Shown: piece after piece, positions 18,417 through 28,958 of the stretch
How the letters are laid out: each line of letters begins with the position of its first letter
Position numbering within the stretch: the stretch's first letter is position 1
NCBI RefSeq assembly: GCF_030159595.1
Contig: NZ_BSKJ01000002.1
Location: forward strand, 154,884 to 218,883
Direction of reading: 5' to 3'
Origin: Pseudomonas putida
GTDB lineage: Bacteria > Pseudomonadota > Gammaproteobacteria > Pseudomonadales > Pseudomonadaceae
Length of the DNA: 64,000 nucleotides
Notes under the pieces: generated by a model
What the model was told of the DNA's origin: nothing
What the model saw: only the letters and a program-made list of their open reading frames with translations
Databases searched by the model: none
Program-made: the position numbers and the translations under genes

Positions 18417-19295
18417 ATGCCCTGGCTGCAAGTACGCCTGGCCATCAGCCCGGAACAAGCCGAAACCTACGAAGACGCCCTGCTTGAAGTAGGCGCTGTC
18501 TCGGTCACGTTCATGGACGCCGAAGATCAACCGATTTTCGAGCCAGACCTCAACACCACCCCGCTGTGGTCGCACACCCACCTGCTGGCACTGTTCGAGG
18601 CCGATGCCGACCCTGAGCAAGTGTTCGCCCACCTGCGCCTGCTGACCGGCGCCGAACTGCCCGAGCACCAGGCCGAGGTGATCGAGGATCAGGACTGGGA
18701 GCGCAGCTGGATGGACAACTTCCAGCCGATGCGTTTCGGCCGCCGCCTGTGGATCGTGCCAAGCTGGCACGACGCCCCGGAAAAGGACGCAGTCAACCTG
18801 CTGCTGGACCCGGGCCTGGCCTTCGGCACCGGCACCCACCCCACCACGGCCCTGTGCCTGGAATGGCTCGACGGCCAGCAACTCGAAGGCACCCAGGTGC
18901 TGGACTTCGGCTGCGGCTCGGGCATTCTGGCCATTGCCGCGCTGCTGTTGGGCGCCCGTGAGGCAGTCGGTACCGACATCGACGTGCAGGCCATCGAGGC
19001 TTCACGCGACAACGCCCAGCGCAACGGCATTGCCGACGAAAAGCTGGCGCTGTACCTGCCCGAGCACATGCCGGCCATGCAGGCCGACGTGCTGGTCGCC
19101 AACATCCTCGCTGGCCCATTGGTGTCGCTGGCGCCGCAGCTGTCCGGCCTGGTTCGCCCAGGTGGCCTGCTAGCGCTGTCGGGCATCCTGGCCGAGCAGG
19201 GCGAGGAAGTGGCCGCCGCCTACGCTGCCGACTTCGAGCTGGCCCCGATCGTCGTGCGCGACGGCTGGGTGCGCATCAGTGGTCGCCGCCGCTAA
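18417..19295 (+). CDS. prmA: ribosomal protein L11 methyltransferase
   Basis: Trimethylates ribosomal protein uL11. 292 aa from the ATG at 18417 (AAAGGTG upstream). An N-terminal L11-recognition domain ([15 protein letters not shown]) precedes the class I SAM domain: [20 protein letters not shown] for SAM binding and [10 protein letters not shown] for the catalytic loop. The frame is open further upstream, but that part has no homology. Confidence 0.96.
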   Translation: MPWLQVRLAISPEQAETYEDALLEVGAVSVTFMDAEDQPIFEPDLNTTPLWSHTHLLALFEADADPEQVFAHLRLLTGAELPEHQAEVIEDQDWERSWMDNFQPMRFGRRLWIVPSWHDAPEKDAVNLLLDPGLAFGTGTHPTTALCLEWLDGQQLEGTQVLDFGCGSGILAIAALLLGAREAVGTDIDVQAIEASRDNAQRNGIADEKLALYLPEHMPAMQADVLVANILAGPLVSLAPQLSGLVRPGGLLALSGILAEQGEEVAAAYAADFELAPIVVRDGWVRISGRRR

Positions 19296-19337
19296 GCGGG
19301 CCTAGAATACTTCTCTGCACAGCTCCCGGATTGCCGC

Positions 19338-20699
19338 ATGACCGACAGTTTCGTCACCCAGTGCCCGCATTGCCAGACCAGCTTTCGCGTCACCCACCAC
19401 CAGTTGAGCGTGGCGCGTGGCGTAGTGCGCTGCGGCCATTGCCTGCAGGTGTTCAATGCCGCCAAGCAACTGCTGGAGCAGAACCGTGCCGACACGGTCA
19501 GCGCACCTGCGGTGCCGGCGCCTGTGCCAGCCGCACCCGCCGAGCCCGTGGTCGAGCCAGCGATGACGCCCGGTACGGTCGCCCGCGAACGTAGCGTCAT
19601 GCCTGACGAGGACTGGGCACTGACTGCCCAGGCGCTGGATGCGCTGGACCTCGATCAGGAGCTGGCACGCCTGGAGCGTCGCAGCCAGCCAGCCCCGGCA
19701 CGCCCAGCCAGCCAGGATGACGGGCTGCAGGCACGGCGTGACGAACTGCACCCGGACGAGCATGCGGACGACCTGTTCGGCAACGCCACCGATGAGCCCT
19801 TCGAGCCGCTGACGCCAGCAGCGCCCGCCCCGGTACTGCTGGAGCCGCAGCCCCTGGAGCTGGACTTGGAGCCTGCCCCCGGCGAGCGAACCGAGCCGAC
19901 CCTGGGCGCCAACCTTGACCTGGACATCGATGACGAGCCCCGCGTACAACGCGCGGCCGAGATCGATGACCAGCCTGCATTCAGCGAATCGCTGCATGCC
20001 AGCGATGACGAAACACCCGAAAAAGGCCTGAGCGCCCGCGACGATGAGCCGCTAGCGCTGCACCTGTCGGCGCGCGACGACGAACCTGACGAGCCGCTAC
20101 CCGGCGACCGCCTGGAACCCGGTTTTGCCAGCAAACCCGAGCGCCCGGCACGCAAGGAGCCGTTGGTCGACGTGGTCGACGACCCGCTGCAGCTGGGCTG
20201 GGAAAAGCCCGCGCCCAACTGGGGCAAGCGCCTGCTGTGGGGCTTCCTGACCCTGCTGGCTGCTGGCCTGCTGGCCTTCCAGTATGTGTGGTTCCACTTC
20301 GACGAAATGGCCCGCCAGGACCAGTACCGGCCGATTTTCCAGCAAATTTGCCCGATGATCGGGTGCAAGGTGCCGACCCGCGTCGATATCGCAAGAATCA
20401 AGAGCAGCAACCTGGTGGTGCGCAGCCACCCGGACTTCAAGGGCGCACTGATCGTCGATGCGATCATCTACAACCGCGCACCGTTCTCCCAGCCGTTCCC
20501 GCTGCTGGAGCTGCGCTTTGCCGACCTCAATGGCCAGCTGATCGCCAGCCGCCGCTTCAAGCCCAGCGAGTACCTGTCCGGCGAACTGGCCGGGCGCGGC
20601 GACATGCCCAGCCAGACGCCGATCCATATCGCCCTGGACATCCTCGACCCGGGGCCGAAGGCCGTGAACTACAGCCTGAGCTTCCGTTCTCCAGAGTAA
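19338..20699 (+). CDS. zinc-ribbon and DUF3426 membrane protein
   Basis: 453 aa. An N-terminal MJ0042-type zinc ribbon (CPHCQTSF...RCGHCLQVF, two CxxC knuckles) is followed by a ~230-residue acidic, Pro/Ala-rich linker with repeated (S/A)RDDEP units, one transmembrane helix (LLWGFLTLLAAGLLAFQYV), and a C-terminal DUF3426 domain outside the membrane. Sits between prmA and dusB as in other pseudomonads. Function unknown. Confidence 0.9.
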   Translation: MTDSFVTQCPHCQTSFRVTHHQLSVARGVVRCGHCLQVFNAAKQLLEQNRADTVSAPAVPAPVPAAPAEPVVEPAMTPGTVARERSVMPDEDWALTAQALDALDLDQELARLERRSQPAPARPASQDDGLQARRDELHPDEHADDLFGNATDEPFEPLTPAAPAPVLLEPQPLELDLEPAPGERTEPTLGANLDLDIDDEPRVQRAAEIDDQPAFSESLHASDDETPEKGLSARDDEPLALHLSARDDEPDEPLPGDRLEPGFASKPERPARKEPLVDVVDDPLQLGWEKPAPNWGKRLLWGFLTLLAAGLLAFQYVWFHFDEMARQDQYRPIFQQICPMIGCKVPTRVDIARIKSSNLVVRSHPDFKGALIVDAIIYNRAPFSQPFPLLELRFADLNGQLIASRRFKPSEYLSGELAGRGDMPSQTPIHIALDILDPGPKAVNYSLSFRSPE

Positions 20700-20707
20700 A
20701 CGCAAAT

Positions 20708-20800
20708 CCCTGTGGGAGCGGGCTTGCCCGCGAAGCAGGCGACGCGGTGGATGGCACGGGCTTCGCCCGTGTTCGCGGGCAAGCCCGCTCCCACAGAGGA
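20708..20800. repeat. inverted pair of REP elements (GGGCTTGCCC type)
   Basis: CTGTGGGAGCGGGCTTGCCC... and its inverted copy, with an extra small GC palindrome (CACGGGCTTCGCCCGTG) between the arms, in the gap before dusB. Confidence 0.9.
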
Positions 20801-20954
20801 AGGCGCAAGGCCCAGCCTCTCGGCCGTACCAAAAGTCATAAGCCGACAACTGTTCAGATTTTATCCAAATCCATCTTTATCCGGTCACCGAGAGCGGGTA
20901 TCATGCCAACCCTTTTTCGAACTCCAAGATTCGGCCCCACAACAGGGATCACCT

Positions 20955-21968
20955 ATGTCGGCGGTACGCATCGGCCAATACACACTGCGAAACAACCTGA
21001 TCCTCGCGCCCATGGCCGGGGTCACGGACCAGCCTTTCCGTACACTTTGCAAGCGCCTGGGCGCGGGCATGGTGGTGTCGGAAATGGTCAGCAGCGACAT
21101 GAGCCTGTGGAATAGCCGCAAGTCGAGCCTGCGCCGCATCCATGAAGGTGATCCCGAGCCACGCTCGGTGCAGATCGCCGGCGGTGATGCGCAGATGATG
21201 GCAGCGGCAGCAAAGGCCAACGTCGAAGCGGGCGCCCAGATCATTGATATCAACATGGGCTGCCCGGCAAAAAAAGTCTGCAACAAAGCTGCAGGCTCTG
21301 CTTTATTGAGAGATGAAGCCTTGGTCAGCGAAATCCTCCACGCCGTTGTCGGCGCCGTGGATGTCCCGGTGACCCTGAAGATCCGCACCGGATGGGACCG
21401 GGCGAACAAGAACGGCCTGAACGTGGCGAAGATCGCCGAACAGGCTGGCATCCAGGCGCTGGCGGTGCACGGCCGCACACGCGCCGACCTGTACACAGGC
21501 GAAGCCGAATACGACACCATCGCTGCCATCAAACAGGCGGTGTCGATCCCGGTTTTTGCCAACGGCGATATCACTTCGCCAGAAAAGGCCCGGGCGGTGC
21601 TGGATGCCACCGGGGTCGATGGCCTGTTGATCGGCCGGGCCGCCCAAGGGCGGCCGTGGATCTTTCGCGAGATCGAGCATTACCTGCGCACTGGCGAACA
21701 CTTGCCAGCGCCGCAGCTGGACGAAGTGGAACGCATCCTGCTGGAGCACCTGGCCGCGCTGCATGCCTTCTATGGCGATGTGATGGGCGTACGTATCGCC
21801 CGCAAGCACGTTGGCTGGTACCTGGCAACACGACCCGGCGGCAAGGAGTTTCGCTCCCGGTTCAATGCTTTGGAAGACACACAAGCGCAGTGCGCCAACG
21901 TTCGCGCGTTTTTCAGTGAACGTCGACAGAGCCTTGAGACAGAGGACGGACAAGGGGTGGCCGCATGA
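20955..21968 (+). CDS. dusB: tRNA-dihydrouridine synthase B
   Basis: FMN-dependent reductase forming dihydrouridine in t[15 protein letters not shown] at the start, [15 protein letters not shown] with the catalytic Cys, and [12 protein letters not shown]. 337 aa from the ATG at 20955 (AGGGATCACCT upstream). Overlaps fis by 4 nt (ATGA), the classic dusB-fis operon. Confidence 0.97.
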   Translation: MSAVRIGQYTLRNNLILAPMAGVTDQPFRTLCKRLGAGMVVSEMVSSDMSLWNSRKSSLRRIHEGDPEPRSVQIAGGDAQMMAAAAKANVEAGAQIIDINMGCPAKKVCNKAAGSALLRDEALVSEILHAVVGAVDVPVTLKIRTGWDRANKNGLNVAKIAEQAGIQALAVHGRTRADLYTGEAEYDTIAAIKQAVSIPVFANGDITSPEKARAVLDATGVDGLLIGRAAQGRPWIFREIEHYLRTGEHLPAPQLDEVERILLEHLAALHAFYGDVMGVRIARKHVGWYLATRPGGKEFRSRFNALEDTQAQCANVRAFFSERRQSLETEDGQGVAA

Positions 21969-22285
21969 CGATGATGACCGAGACATTTGTGAGTGGAACA
22001 ACGCCCGTGAGCGACAACGCCAACCTGAAACAGCACCTCAACACGCCGAGCGAAGAGGGCCAGACCCTTCGCGACAGCGTCGAGAAGGCGCTGCACAACT
22101 ACTTCGCCCACCTGGAAGGCGCGACCGTGACGGACGTGTACAACCTGGTGCTCTCCGAAGTCGAGGCGCCCCTGCTCGAAAGCGTGATGAACTACGTGAA
22201 GGGCAACCAGACCAAGGCCAGCGAGATGCTCGGACTGAACCGAGGCACCCTGCGCAAGAAGCTCAAGCAGTACGACTTGCTGTAA
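21965..22285 (+). CDS. fis: DNA-binding nucleoid protein Fis
   Basis: 106-residue factor for inversion stimulation; the C-terminal helix-turn-helix [20 protein letters not shown] is nearly invariant. The N-terminal ~30 residues are the variable pseudomonad extension. Second gene of the dusB-fis operon and followed by an intrinsic terminator. Expected to be growth-phase controlled, but no specific operator was identified. Confidence 0.97.
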   Translation: MTMMTETFVSGTTPVSDNANLKQHLNTPSEEGQTLRDSVEKALHNYFAHLEGATVTDVYNLVLSEVEAPLLESVMNYVKGNQTKASEMLGLNRGTLRKKLKQYDLL

Positions 22286-22302
22286 GCCAGAATCCCAACC
22301 AG

Positions 22303-22336
22303 AAAAGGCGGCTCCCTGAACAGAGGCGCCTTTTTT
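22303..22336 (+). terminator. rho-independent terminator of dusB-fis
   Basis: AAAAGGCG pairs with CGCCTTTT around a loop and runs into TTTTTT, 20 nt after the fis stop codon. Confidence 0.85.
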
Positions 22337-22366
22337 GCTGACTCCACCGCGTTATTGGAACCCGAA

Positions 22367-23974
22367 ATGACCGACCAGACTACCCGCCTGCCAGTCCGCC
22401 GCGCCCTGATCAGCGTCTCCGACAAGACCGGTATCCTCGAATTCGCCCGTGAGCTGCAGCAGCTCGGTGTCGAGATCCTGTCCACCGGCGGCACCTACAA
22501 GCTGCTCAAGGACAACGGCGTGAACGCGGTGGAAGTGGCCGACTACACCGGCTTCGCCGAAATGATGGATGGCCGGGTCAAGACCCTGCACCCGAAGATC
22601 CACGGTGGCATCCTCGGCCGTCGCGGCACCGACGACGCCATCATGAACGAGCACGGTATCAAGCCGATCGACCTGGTCGCGGTCAACCTGTACCCGTTCG
22701 AAGCCACCATCTCCAAGCCTGGCTGTGACCTGCCGACCGCCATCGAGAACATCGACATCGGCGGCCCGACCATGGTCCGTTCGGCAGCCAAGAACCACAA
22801 AGACGTCGCCATCGTGGTCAACGCCAGCGACTACGCCGGCATCGTCGAAGGCCTCAAGGCCGGCGGCCTGACCTACGCCCAGCGTTTCGACCTGATGCTC
22901 AAGGCGTTCGAGCACACTGCCGCCTACGACGGCATGATCGCCAACTACATGGGCACCATCGACCAGGCCAAGGACACCCTTTCGACTGCCGATCGCAGCG
23001 AATTCCCGCGCACCTTCAACAGCCAGTTCGTCAAGGCTCAGGAAATGCGCTACGGCGAGAACCCGCACCAGAGCGCGGCGTTCTATGTAGAAGCCAAAAA
23101 AGGCGAAGCCAGCATTTCCACCGCCATCCAGTTGCAGGGCAAGGAACTGTCGTTCAACAACGTGGCCGACACCGACGCCGCGCTGGAGTGCGTGAAGAGC
23201 TTCGTCAAGCCGGCCTGCGTCATCGTCAAGCACGCCAACCCGTGCGGCGTGGCCGTTGTGCCTGAAGACGAAGGCGGCATCCGCAAGGCCTACGACCTGG
23301 CCTATGCCACGGACACCGAGTCGGCGTTCGGCGGCATCATTGCCTTCAACCGTGAACTGGACGGCGAAACCGCCCAGGCCATCGTCGACCGCCAGTTCGT
23401 CGAAGTGATCATCGCCCCGAAAATTTCCCAGGCTGCCCGTGACGTGGTGGCTGCCAAGCAAAACGTACGCCTGCTGGAATGCGGCGAGTGGCCTGCCGAG
23501 CGCGCTGCCGGCTGGGACTTCAAACGCGTCAACGGTGGCCTGCTGGTGCAGAGCCGTGATATCGGCATGATCACCGCCGATGACCTGAAAATCGTCACCA
23601 AGCGTGCCCCGACCGAGCAAGAAATCCACGATCTGGTGTTCGCCTGGAAAGTGGCCAAGTTCGTCAAGTCCAACGCCATTGTCTACGCCAAGCAGCGCCA
23701 GACCATCGGCGTAGGCGCTGGCCAGATGAGCCGCGTCAACTCCGCTCGCATTGCTGCAATCAAGGCCGAGCATGCTGGCCTGCAGGTGCAGGGCGCGGTC
23801 ATGGCCTCGGACGCGTTCTTCCCGTTCCGTGACGGCATCGACAATGCGGCTAAAGTGGGTATCAGCGCCGTGATCCAGCCGGGTGGTTCGATGCGTGACG
23901 CTGAAGTCATTGCTGCTGCCGACGAAGCCGGCATTGCAATGGTGTTCACCGGTATGCGCCACTTCCGCCACTAA
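22367..23974 (+). CDS. purH: bifunctional AICAR transformylase / IMP cyclohydrolase
   Basis: Last two steps of IMP synthesis, 535 aa. An N-terminal MGS-like cyclohydrolase domain ([28 protein letters not shown]) precedes the C-terminal transformylase ([10 protein letters not shown] with the catalytic Lys-His, [19 protein letters not shown]). The ATG at 22367 is used rather than the in-frame TTG/GAA region upstream. purD follows after a 147-nt gap carrying an inverted REP pair. Confidence 0.97.
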   Translation: MTDQTTRLPVRRALISVSDKTGILEFARELQQLGVEILSTGGTYKLLKDNGVNAVEVADYTGFAEMMDGRVKTLHPKIHGGILGRRGTDDAIMNEHGIKPIDLVAVNLYPFEATISKPGCDLPTAIENIDIGGPTMVRSAAKNHKDVAIVVNASDYAGIVEGLKAGGLTYAQRFDLMLKAFEHTAAYDGMIANYMGTIDQAKDTLSTADRSEFPRTFNSQFVKAQEMRYGENPHQSAAFYVEAKKGEASISTAIQLQGKELSFNNVADTDAALECVKSFVKPACVIVKHANPCGVAVVPEDEGGIRKAYDLAYATDTESAFGGIIAFNRELDGETAQAIVDRQFVEVIIAPKISQAARDVVAAKQNVRLLECGEWPAERAAGWDFKRVNGGLLVQSRDIGMITADDLKIVTKRAPTEQEIHDLVFAWKVAKFVKSNAIVYAKQRQTIGVGAGQMSRVNSARIAAIKAEHAGLQVQGAVMASDAFFPFRDGIDNAAKVGISAVIQPGGSMRDAEVIAAADEAGIAMVFTGMRHFRH

Positions 23975-24003
23975 ATTACGCGGATCCCGAGGCGAGTCGA
24001 GGT

Positions 24004-24079
24004 CCTGTGGGAGCGGGCTTGCCCGCGAATACGATGGTGCATTCACCGACGCATTCGCGGGCAAGCCCGCTCCCACAAG
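24004..24079. repeat. inverted pair of REP elements inside purH-purD
   Basis: CCTGTGGGAGCGGGCTTGCC... and its inverted copy fill most of the 147-nt gap between purH and purD. Core is GGGCTTGCCC. Confidence 0.92.
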
Positions 24080-24121
24080 GTTCGTCACTCGCCTTGAGAT
24101 CACCTTAATCGAGGTTTTGAC

Positions 24122-25417
24122 ATGAAAGTTTTGATCATCGGCAGCGGCGGCCGTGAGCACGCCCTGGCCTGGAAAGTCGCCCAGGACCCACGCGTCGAGA
24201 AAGTCTTCGTTGCCCCAGGCAACGCCGGTACCGCCATTGAAGCCAAGTGCGAGAACGTCGCCATCGACGTGTGCGCCCTGGAGCAACTGGCCGACTTCGC
24301 CGAGAAGAACGTCGACCTGACCATCGTCGGCCCGGAAGCACCGCTGGTCATCGGTGTGGTCGACCTGTTCCGCAGCCGTGGCCTGGACTGCTTCGGCCCA
24401 ACCAAGGGCGCGGCCCAGCTGGAAGGCTCCAAGGCTTTCACCAAGGACTTCCTGGCACGCCACAAGATCCCGACCGCCGACTACCAGAACTTTACCGAGA
24501 TCGAGCCGGCGCTGGCCTACCTGCAAGAAAAAGGCGCGCCAATCGTGATCAAGGCCGACGGCCTGGCTGCGGGCAAAGGCGTGATCGTCGCCATGACCCT
24601 CGAAGAAGCCGAAGCCGCCGTGCGTGACATGCTGGCCGGCAACGCCTTCGGTGAAGCCGGTTCGCGTGTGGTGATCGAAGAGTTCCTCGACGGCGAGGAA
24701 GCCAGCTTCATCGTCATGGTCGACGGCCACAACGTGCTGCCCATGGCCACCAGCCAGGACCACAAGCGCGTCGGCGACCAGGACACCGGCCCGAACACGG
24801 GCGGCATGGGTGCCTATTCCCCTGCCCCGGTGGTCACCGCCGACGTTCACCAGCGCGTGATGGACCAGGTCATCTGGCCGACCGTGCGCGGCATGGCCGA
24901 GGAAGGTAACGTCTACACCGGCTTCCTCTACGCGGGCCTGATGATCGACAAGGCGGGCAACCCCAAGGTCATCGAGTTCAACTGCCGCTTCGGCGACCCA
25001 GAGACCCAGCCGGTCATGCTGCGCCTGGAGTCGAGCCTGGTCCTGTTGATCGAAGCCGCCTTCGCCAAGGCACTGGACAAGGTCGAAGCCCAGTGGGACC
25101 CGCGCCCGAGCCTGGGCGTGGTGCTGGCAGCTGGCGGTTACCCGGGCGACTATGCCAAGGGCGACGCCATCAGCGGCCTGGACGCTGCGGCCAAGATCGA
25201 AGGCAAGGTGTTCCATGCCGGTACTTCGCTCAAGGATGGCCAAGTGGTTACCAACGGCGGCCGCGTCTTGTGTGCCACCGCCATGGGCAGCACCGTTGCT
25301 GACGCGCAGCAGCAAGCTTACCGTCTGGCCAAGGAAGTGAGCTGGAGCGGCAGCTTCTACCGTACCGACATCGGTTATCGGGCCATCGCCCGCGAGCGCG
25401 GTGAGCACCAGCAGTAA
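24122..25417 (+). CDS. purD: phosphoribosylamine-glycine ligase (GAR synthetase)
   Basis: ATP-grasp enzyme of purine synthesis, 431 aa. VLIIGSGGREHALAWK at the N-terminus, TGGMGAYSPAPVV and FNCRFGDPETQ are diagnostic. GAGG 8 nt upstream of the ATG. Probably co-transcribed with purH through the REP pair. Followed by an imperfect GC hairpin and then the retS-type gene. Confidence 0.97.
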   Translation: MKVLIIGSGGREHALAWKVAQDPRVEKVFVAPGNAGTAIEAKCENVAIDVCALEQLADFAEKNVDLTIVGPEAPLVIGVVDLFRSRGLDCFGPTKGAAQLEGSKAFTKDFLARHKIPTADYQNFTEIEPALAYLQEKGAPIVIKADGLAAGKGVIVAMTLEEAEAAVRDMLAGNAFGEAGSRVVIEEFLDGEEASFIVMVDGHNVLPMATSQDHKRVGDQDTGPNTGGMGAYSPAPVVTADVHQRVMDQVIWPTVRGMAEEGNVYTGFLYAGLMIDKAGNPKVIEFNCRFGDPETQPVMLRLESSLVLLIEAAFAKALDKVEAQWDPRPSLGVVLAAGGYPGDYAKGDAISGLDAAAKIEGKVFHAGTSLKDGQVVTNGGRVLCATAMGSTVADAQQQAYRLAKEVSWSGSFYRTDIGYRAIARERGEHQQ

Positions 25418-25468
25418 GTACTACCGGAGCGCCGTAGCGCTTTCAGCGTACGGCATCCGGCTCGTCGA

Positions 25469-25489
25469 CAAGGCCCGGCACGGGCCTTG
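25469..25489 (+). terminator. hairpin after purD
   Basis: CAAGGCCC-GGCAC-GGGCCTTG, an 8-bp perfect stem about 50 nt after the purD stop codon, followed by CCTTCG rather than a U-tract. Confidence 0.55.
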
Positions 25490-25552
25490 CCTTCGACTTG
25501 GCGCGCCGCGCATAGTGAGTACCCGGCACATCGACCAAGAAGGGATTTCGTA

Positions 25553-28324
25553 GTGCGTCGGCTTCGGATTGCCTCAGCTCTGATCGTCAGCTTGCTGACC
25601 TTGCTCTGCATGTTCCCGGCAGCTGCCGAACATGACGGAGGCTGGACCGTTCTGCTCGACGAACAGGCCAACCTGCAACTGAGCGATGTGCGCTCCGAGC
25701 GCTACCGCAACCAGTTCAGCCCGCTGATCCTCGCCGAACTGGATGCTGCCCCCGCAGAGCAGGCCTTGTGGCTGCACTATCGCCTGCAACCCGGCGACCA
25801 GGAACAACTGCTGCGGGTATTTGCCCCAGACCTTTCTGGCCTGGACCTCTATGCCCTGGAGGGCAACCAACTTCTGCGTCAGCTGCACCACGGGCGCCTG
25901 GCCGGCAACGCCAGCCCCACCCTGCGTGGCAGCGACCATGTGTTACCCCTGCCCAACAGCAAACAACCGCTGGACATCTACCTGCGCCTGGTCTCAGAAC
26001 ACCAGCTGCGCCCGGCCATCAGCCTGGAACCGGCAGCCGTAGCGGCTTCAGACCAAAGCCAGCCCCTGCTGTTCGGCATGCTGTTCGGCGGCCTGGTGAT
26101 GCTGATCATGCACAACCTGATCCGCTTCCTCTACAGCCGTTCCACCACCACCCTGATCCTGGCGCTGTACCACGGCCTGATGCTGCTCAGCGGTCTGATC
26201 CTGCTGAATCTCAGCGGCCCTTGGTGGCATGTGTGGCACAACGCGCAAACACCCGCCGCCTACCTGACGCTGGTGCTGGCAGGCCTGGCCGGGCTGTATT
26301 TCACCCAGCATTTCTTCACCCCGTGCAATTCGCCACGGCTTAACCGCCTGCTGCAAGGTGAAATGCTGGTGGTCGGGGTCAGCGGCCTGGTGCTGCTGTT
26401 CGTCGACACCCTGCCCCTCAACCTGATGACCTACGCCCTGCTGGCCTTGGGCAGCGTGAGCATGCTGCTGGTCAGCAGCTACCACTGGTACCGTGGTTAT
26501 GCACCCGGGCGCCTGTTCAGCCTGGCCATGGTGGTGTTCAACCTGGGTGGCCTGGTACTGCTGCCGGCCTTGCTGGGCCTGACCCGCACCTCGACGCCCT
26601 GGTTGCTGTGCATCCTGTTGGGCCTGACCGTGGTCAGCGGCCTGCTGCTGAACCTGGCCGTCAGCGAACGCCTGCGCCGCATGAGCGAGGAGCGCTTCAG
26701 CGCCAGCCGTGCACTGGCCGCCAGCGATGCCGAAATCAATGCCAAGGCCGAGTTCTTGGCCAAGATCAGCCACGAAATCCGTACCCCCATGAACGGTGTG
26801 CTGGGCATGACCGAGCTGCTGCTGGGTACGCCGCTGTCAGTCAAGCAACGCGACTATGTGCAGACCATTCACAGCGCCGGTAACGAGCTGCTCACGCTGA
26901 TCAACGAAATTCTCGACATTTCCAAGCTGGAATCCCGGCAGATCGAACTGGATGATGTGCAATTCGACCTTAACGCGCTGATCGAGGATTGCCTGAACAT
27001 CTTCCGCGCCAAGGCCGAGCAACAAAACATCGAGCTGATCAGCTTCACCCAGCCACAGGTGCCGCGCGTGATCAGCGGCGACCCGACACGCCTGCGCTAG
27101 GCCCTGTCGAGCCTGCTGGAGAATGCGCTGAAAAATACCGACCAGGGCGAGATCCTGCTGGTGGTGGCGCTGGACCAGCGCGGCGAGGTGCCACGCCTGC
27201 GTATTGCCGTGCAGGACAGCGGCGACCCGCTGCCCGCCGCCGACCGCGAAGCCTTGCTGCAGGCCGAGTTGCACAGCCACCACTTCCTGTCCAGCAACAA
27301 GCTGGGCGGCCACCTTGGCCTGGTCATTGCCAAGCAGCTGATCGGCCTGATGCAGGGCGAGTTCGGCATCAAGAGCAGCACCGGTATGGGCAACACCCTG
27401 TGGCTGACCTTGCCGCTGGACCCTTCACGCCTGGAACAACCACCGGCCGACCTCGAAGGCCCGCTGCGCGATGCCCGCGTGCTTGTCGTGGACGACAACG
27501 ACACCTGCCGCAAGGTGCTGGTACAGCAGTGCAGCGCCTGGGGCATGAACGTCAGCGCGGTGCCATCGGGCAAGGAAGCGCTGGCCCTGCTGCGTACCAA
27601 AGCGCACCTGCGCGACTACTTCGACGCCGTGCTGCTGGACCAGAACATGCCCGGCATGACCGGCATGCAGCTGGCCGCCAAGATCAAGGAAGACCCGAGT
27701 CTGAACCACGACATCCTGGTGGTGATGCTCACCGGCATCAGCAATGCGCCGAGCAAGGTCATTGCGCGCAACGCAGGGGTCAAGCGGATACTGGCCAAGC
27801 CGGTGGCCGGCTACACGCTGAAAACCACCCTGGCCGAGGAGCTCGCACAGCGTGGCCGCGAGCAGGCGGTGCCTGCCAGTCTGCCTGGCATCCCGCAGGC
27901 GCTGGACCTGCCTGGCAACTTCCGCGTGCTGGTCGCCGAGGACAACAGTATTTCGACCAAGGTGATCCGCGGCATGCTCGGCAAGCTCAACCTCGAGCCC
28001 GACACCGCCTGCAATGGCGAAGAAGCCCTGCAGGCGATGAAAGCGCAGCACTATGACCTGGTGTTGATGGACTGCGAGATGCCGATACTGGACGGCTTTT
28101 CGGCCACCCAGCAGCTGCGCGCCTGGGAAGCGGCCAACCAGCGCCAGCGCACGCCGGTGGTGGCGCTGACGGCGCACATCCTGACCGAACACAAGGAACG
28201 CGCGCGGCTGGCGGGCATGGACGGGCACATGGCCAAGCCGGTGGAATTGTCGCAGTTGCGCGAACTGATCCAGTACTGGGCCAACCAGCGGGAAACCAAG
28301 GTAGATCCGGCGCATACTTCCTAG
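25553..28324 (+). pseudogene. retS: RetS-type hybrid sensor kinase interrupted by an in-frame amber codon
   Basis: Position after purD and architecture match P. aeruginosa RetS (about 942 aa), the GacS antagonist. From a GTG at 25553 (AAGGGA upstream): a signal peptide, a DISMED2 periplasmic domain (~30-165), a 7TM region (~170-380), a DHp helix [16 protein letters not shown] with His at residue 407, then a TAG at 27098-27100 (codon 516). The stop falls in the HATPase N-box (DPTRLR-stop-ALSSLLENALKNT), where Gln is expected (CAG to TAG). Without that stop the same frame continues intact to 28324 through the rest of the HATPase and two receivers (VLVVDDND..., LLDQNMPG; VLVAEDNS..., LMDCEMPI), 923 residues in all. 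The truncated product would keep sensor and DHp but lose ATP-binding and receivers. An in-frame GTG at 27161 could restart the C-terminal part. True mutation versus sequencing error cannot be settled here. Confidence 0.9.
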
Positions 28325-28361
28325 CTGACACAAGCATCTGCATTGCTGAGGACTACGCCCC

Positions 28362-28958
28362 ATGCTCCATGAGTTGTTCAGCGTCTACCTGAAAATGCTC
28401 GTGCTCTACAGCCCGTTCTTCGTGCTGTCGTGCTTCATCAGCCTGACACGCGGCCACTCCAGCAAGGAGCGCAAGCAACTGGCCTGGAAGGTGGCCTTCG
28501 CAGCGCTGGTCGCCAGCGTACTGCTGTACCTGTTCGGGCGGGTGATCTTCGGTATCTTTGGCATCACCGCCGACGCCTTCCGCATCGGTGCCGGCAGCGT
28601 GCTGTTCATCTCGGCCTTGGGCATGGCCCAAGGCAAACCGGCCGTGCAGGCCGACAACGTGCAGCAGGATGTAACCATCGTGCCGCTGACCATTCCGCTG
28701 ACCGTCGGCCCCGGCACCATTGGTGCCCTGCTGGTGATGGGCGTCGGCCAGCCGCACTGGGATGACAAGTTGCTGGCCATCATCAGCATTGCCCTGGCCA
28801 GCTTCACCGTGGGCCTGGTGCTGTACCTGTCACACGGTATCGAACGCATTCTTGGCGAGCAGGGCCTGCAGATCGTCAGCCGTTTGATGGGCCTGTTTGT
28901 CTGCGCATTGGCAGCGCAGATCATCTTTACCGGCATCAAGGGTTACCTGATGCCCTAA
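28362..28958 (+). CDS. MarC family inner-membrane protein
   Basis: 198-residue six-helix membrane protein of the MarC/UPF0056 family; VPLTIPLTVGPGTIGALLVMG is the family core. Physiological role unknown (the link to antibiotic resistance was withdrawn for E. coli marC). AGGA 9 nt upstream of the ATG. Its stop overlaps the stop of the convergent unknown gene by 4 nt. Confidence 0.92.
   Translation: MLHELFSVYLKMLVLYSPFFVLSCFISLTRGHSSKERKQLAWKVAFAALVASVLLYLFGRVIFGIFGITADAFRIGAGSVLFISALGMAQGKPAVQADNVQQDVTIVPLTIPLTVGPGTIGALLVMGVGQPHWDDKLLAIISIALASFTVGLVLYLSHGIERILGEQGLQIVSRLMGLFVCALAAQIIFTGIKGYLMP

Noticed and set aside
22352..25408. A 1018-codon open frame on the minus strand opposite purH, the REP pair and purD
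   Set aside because: It is the antisense reading of two well-recognised genes in GC-rich DNA and has no homology. It runs straight through the REP pair, which no real gene here does.
25487..25552. Earlier start codon for the retS-type gene (65-nt extension)
   Set aside because: The extension lacks a Shine-Dalgarno and displaces the signal peptide; GTG at 25553 has AAGGGA upstream.
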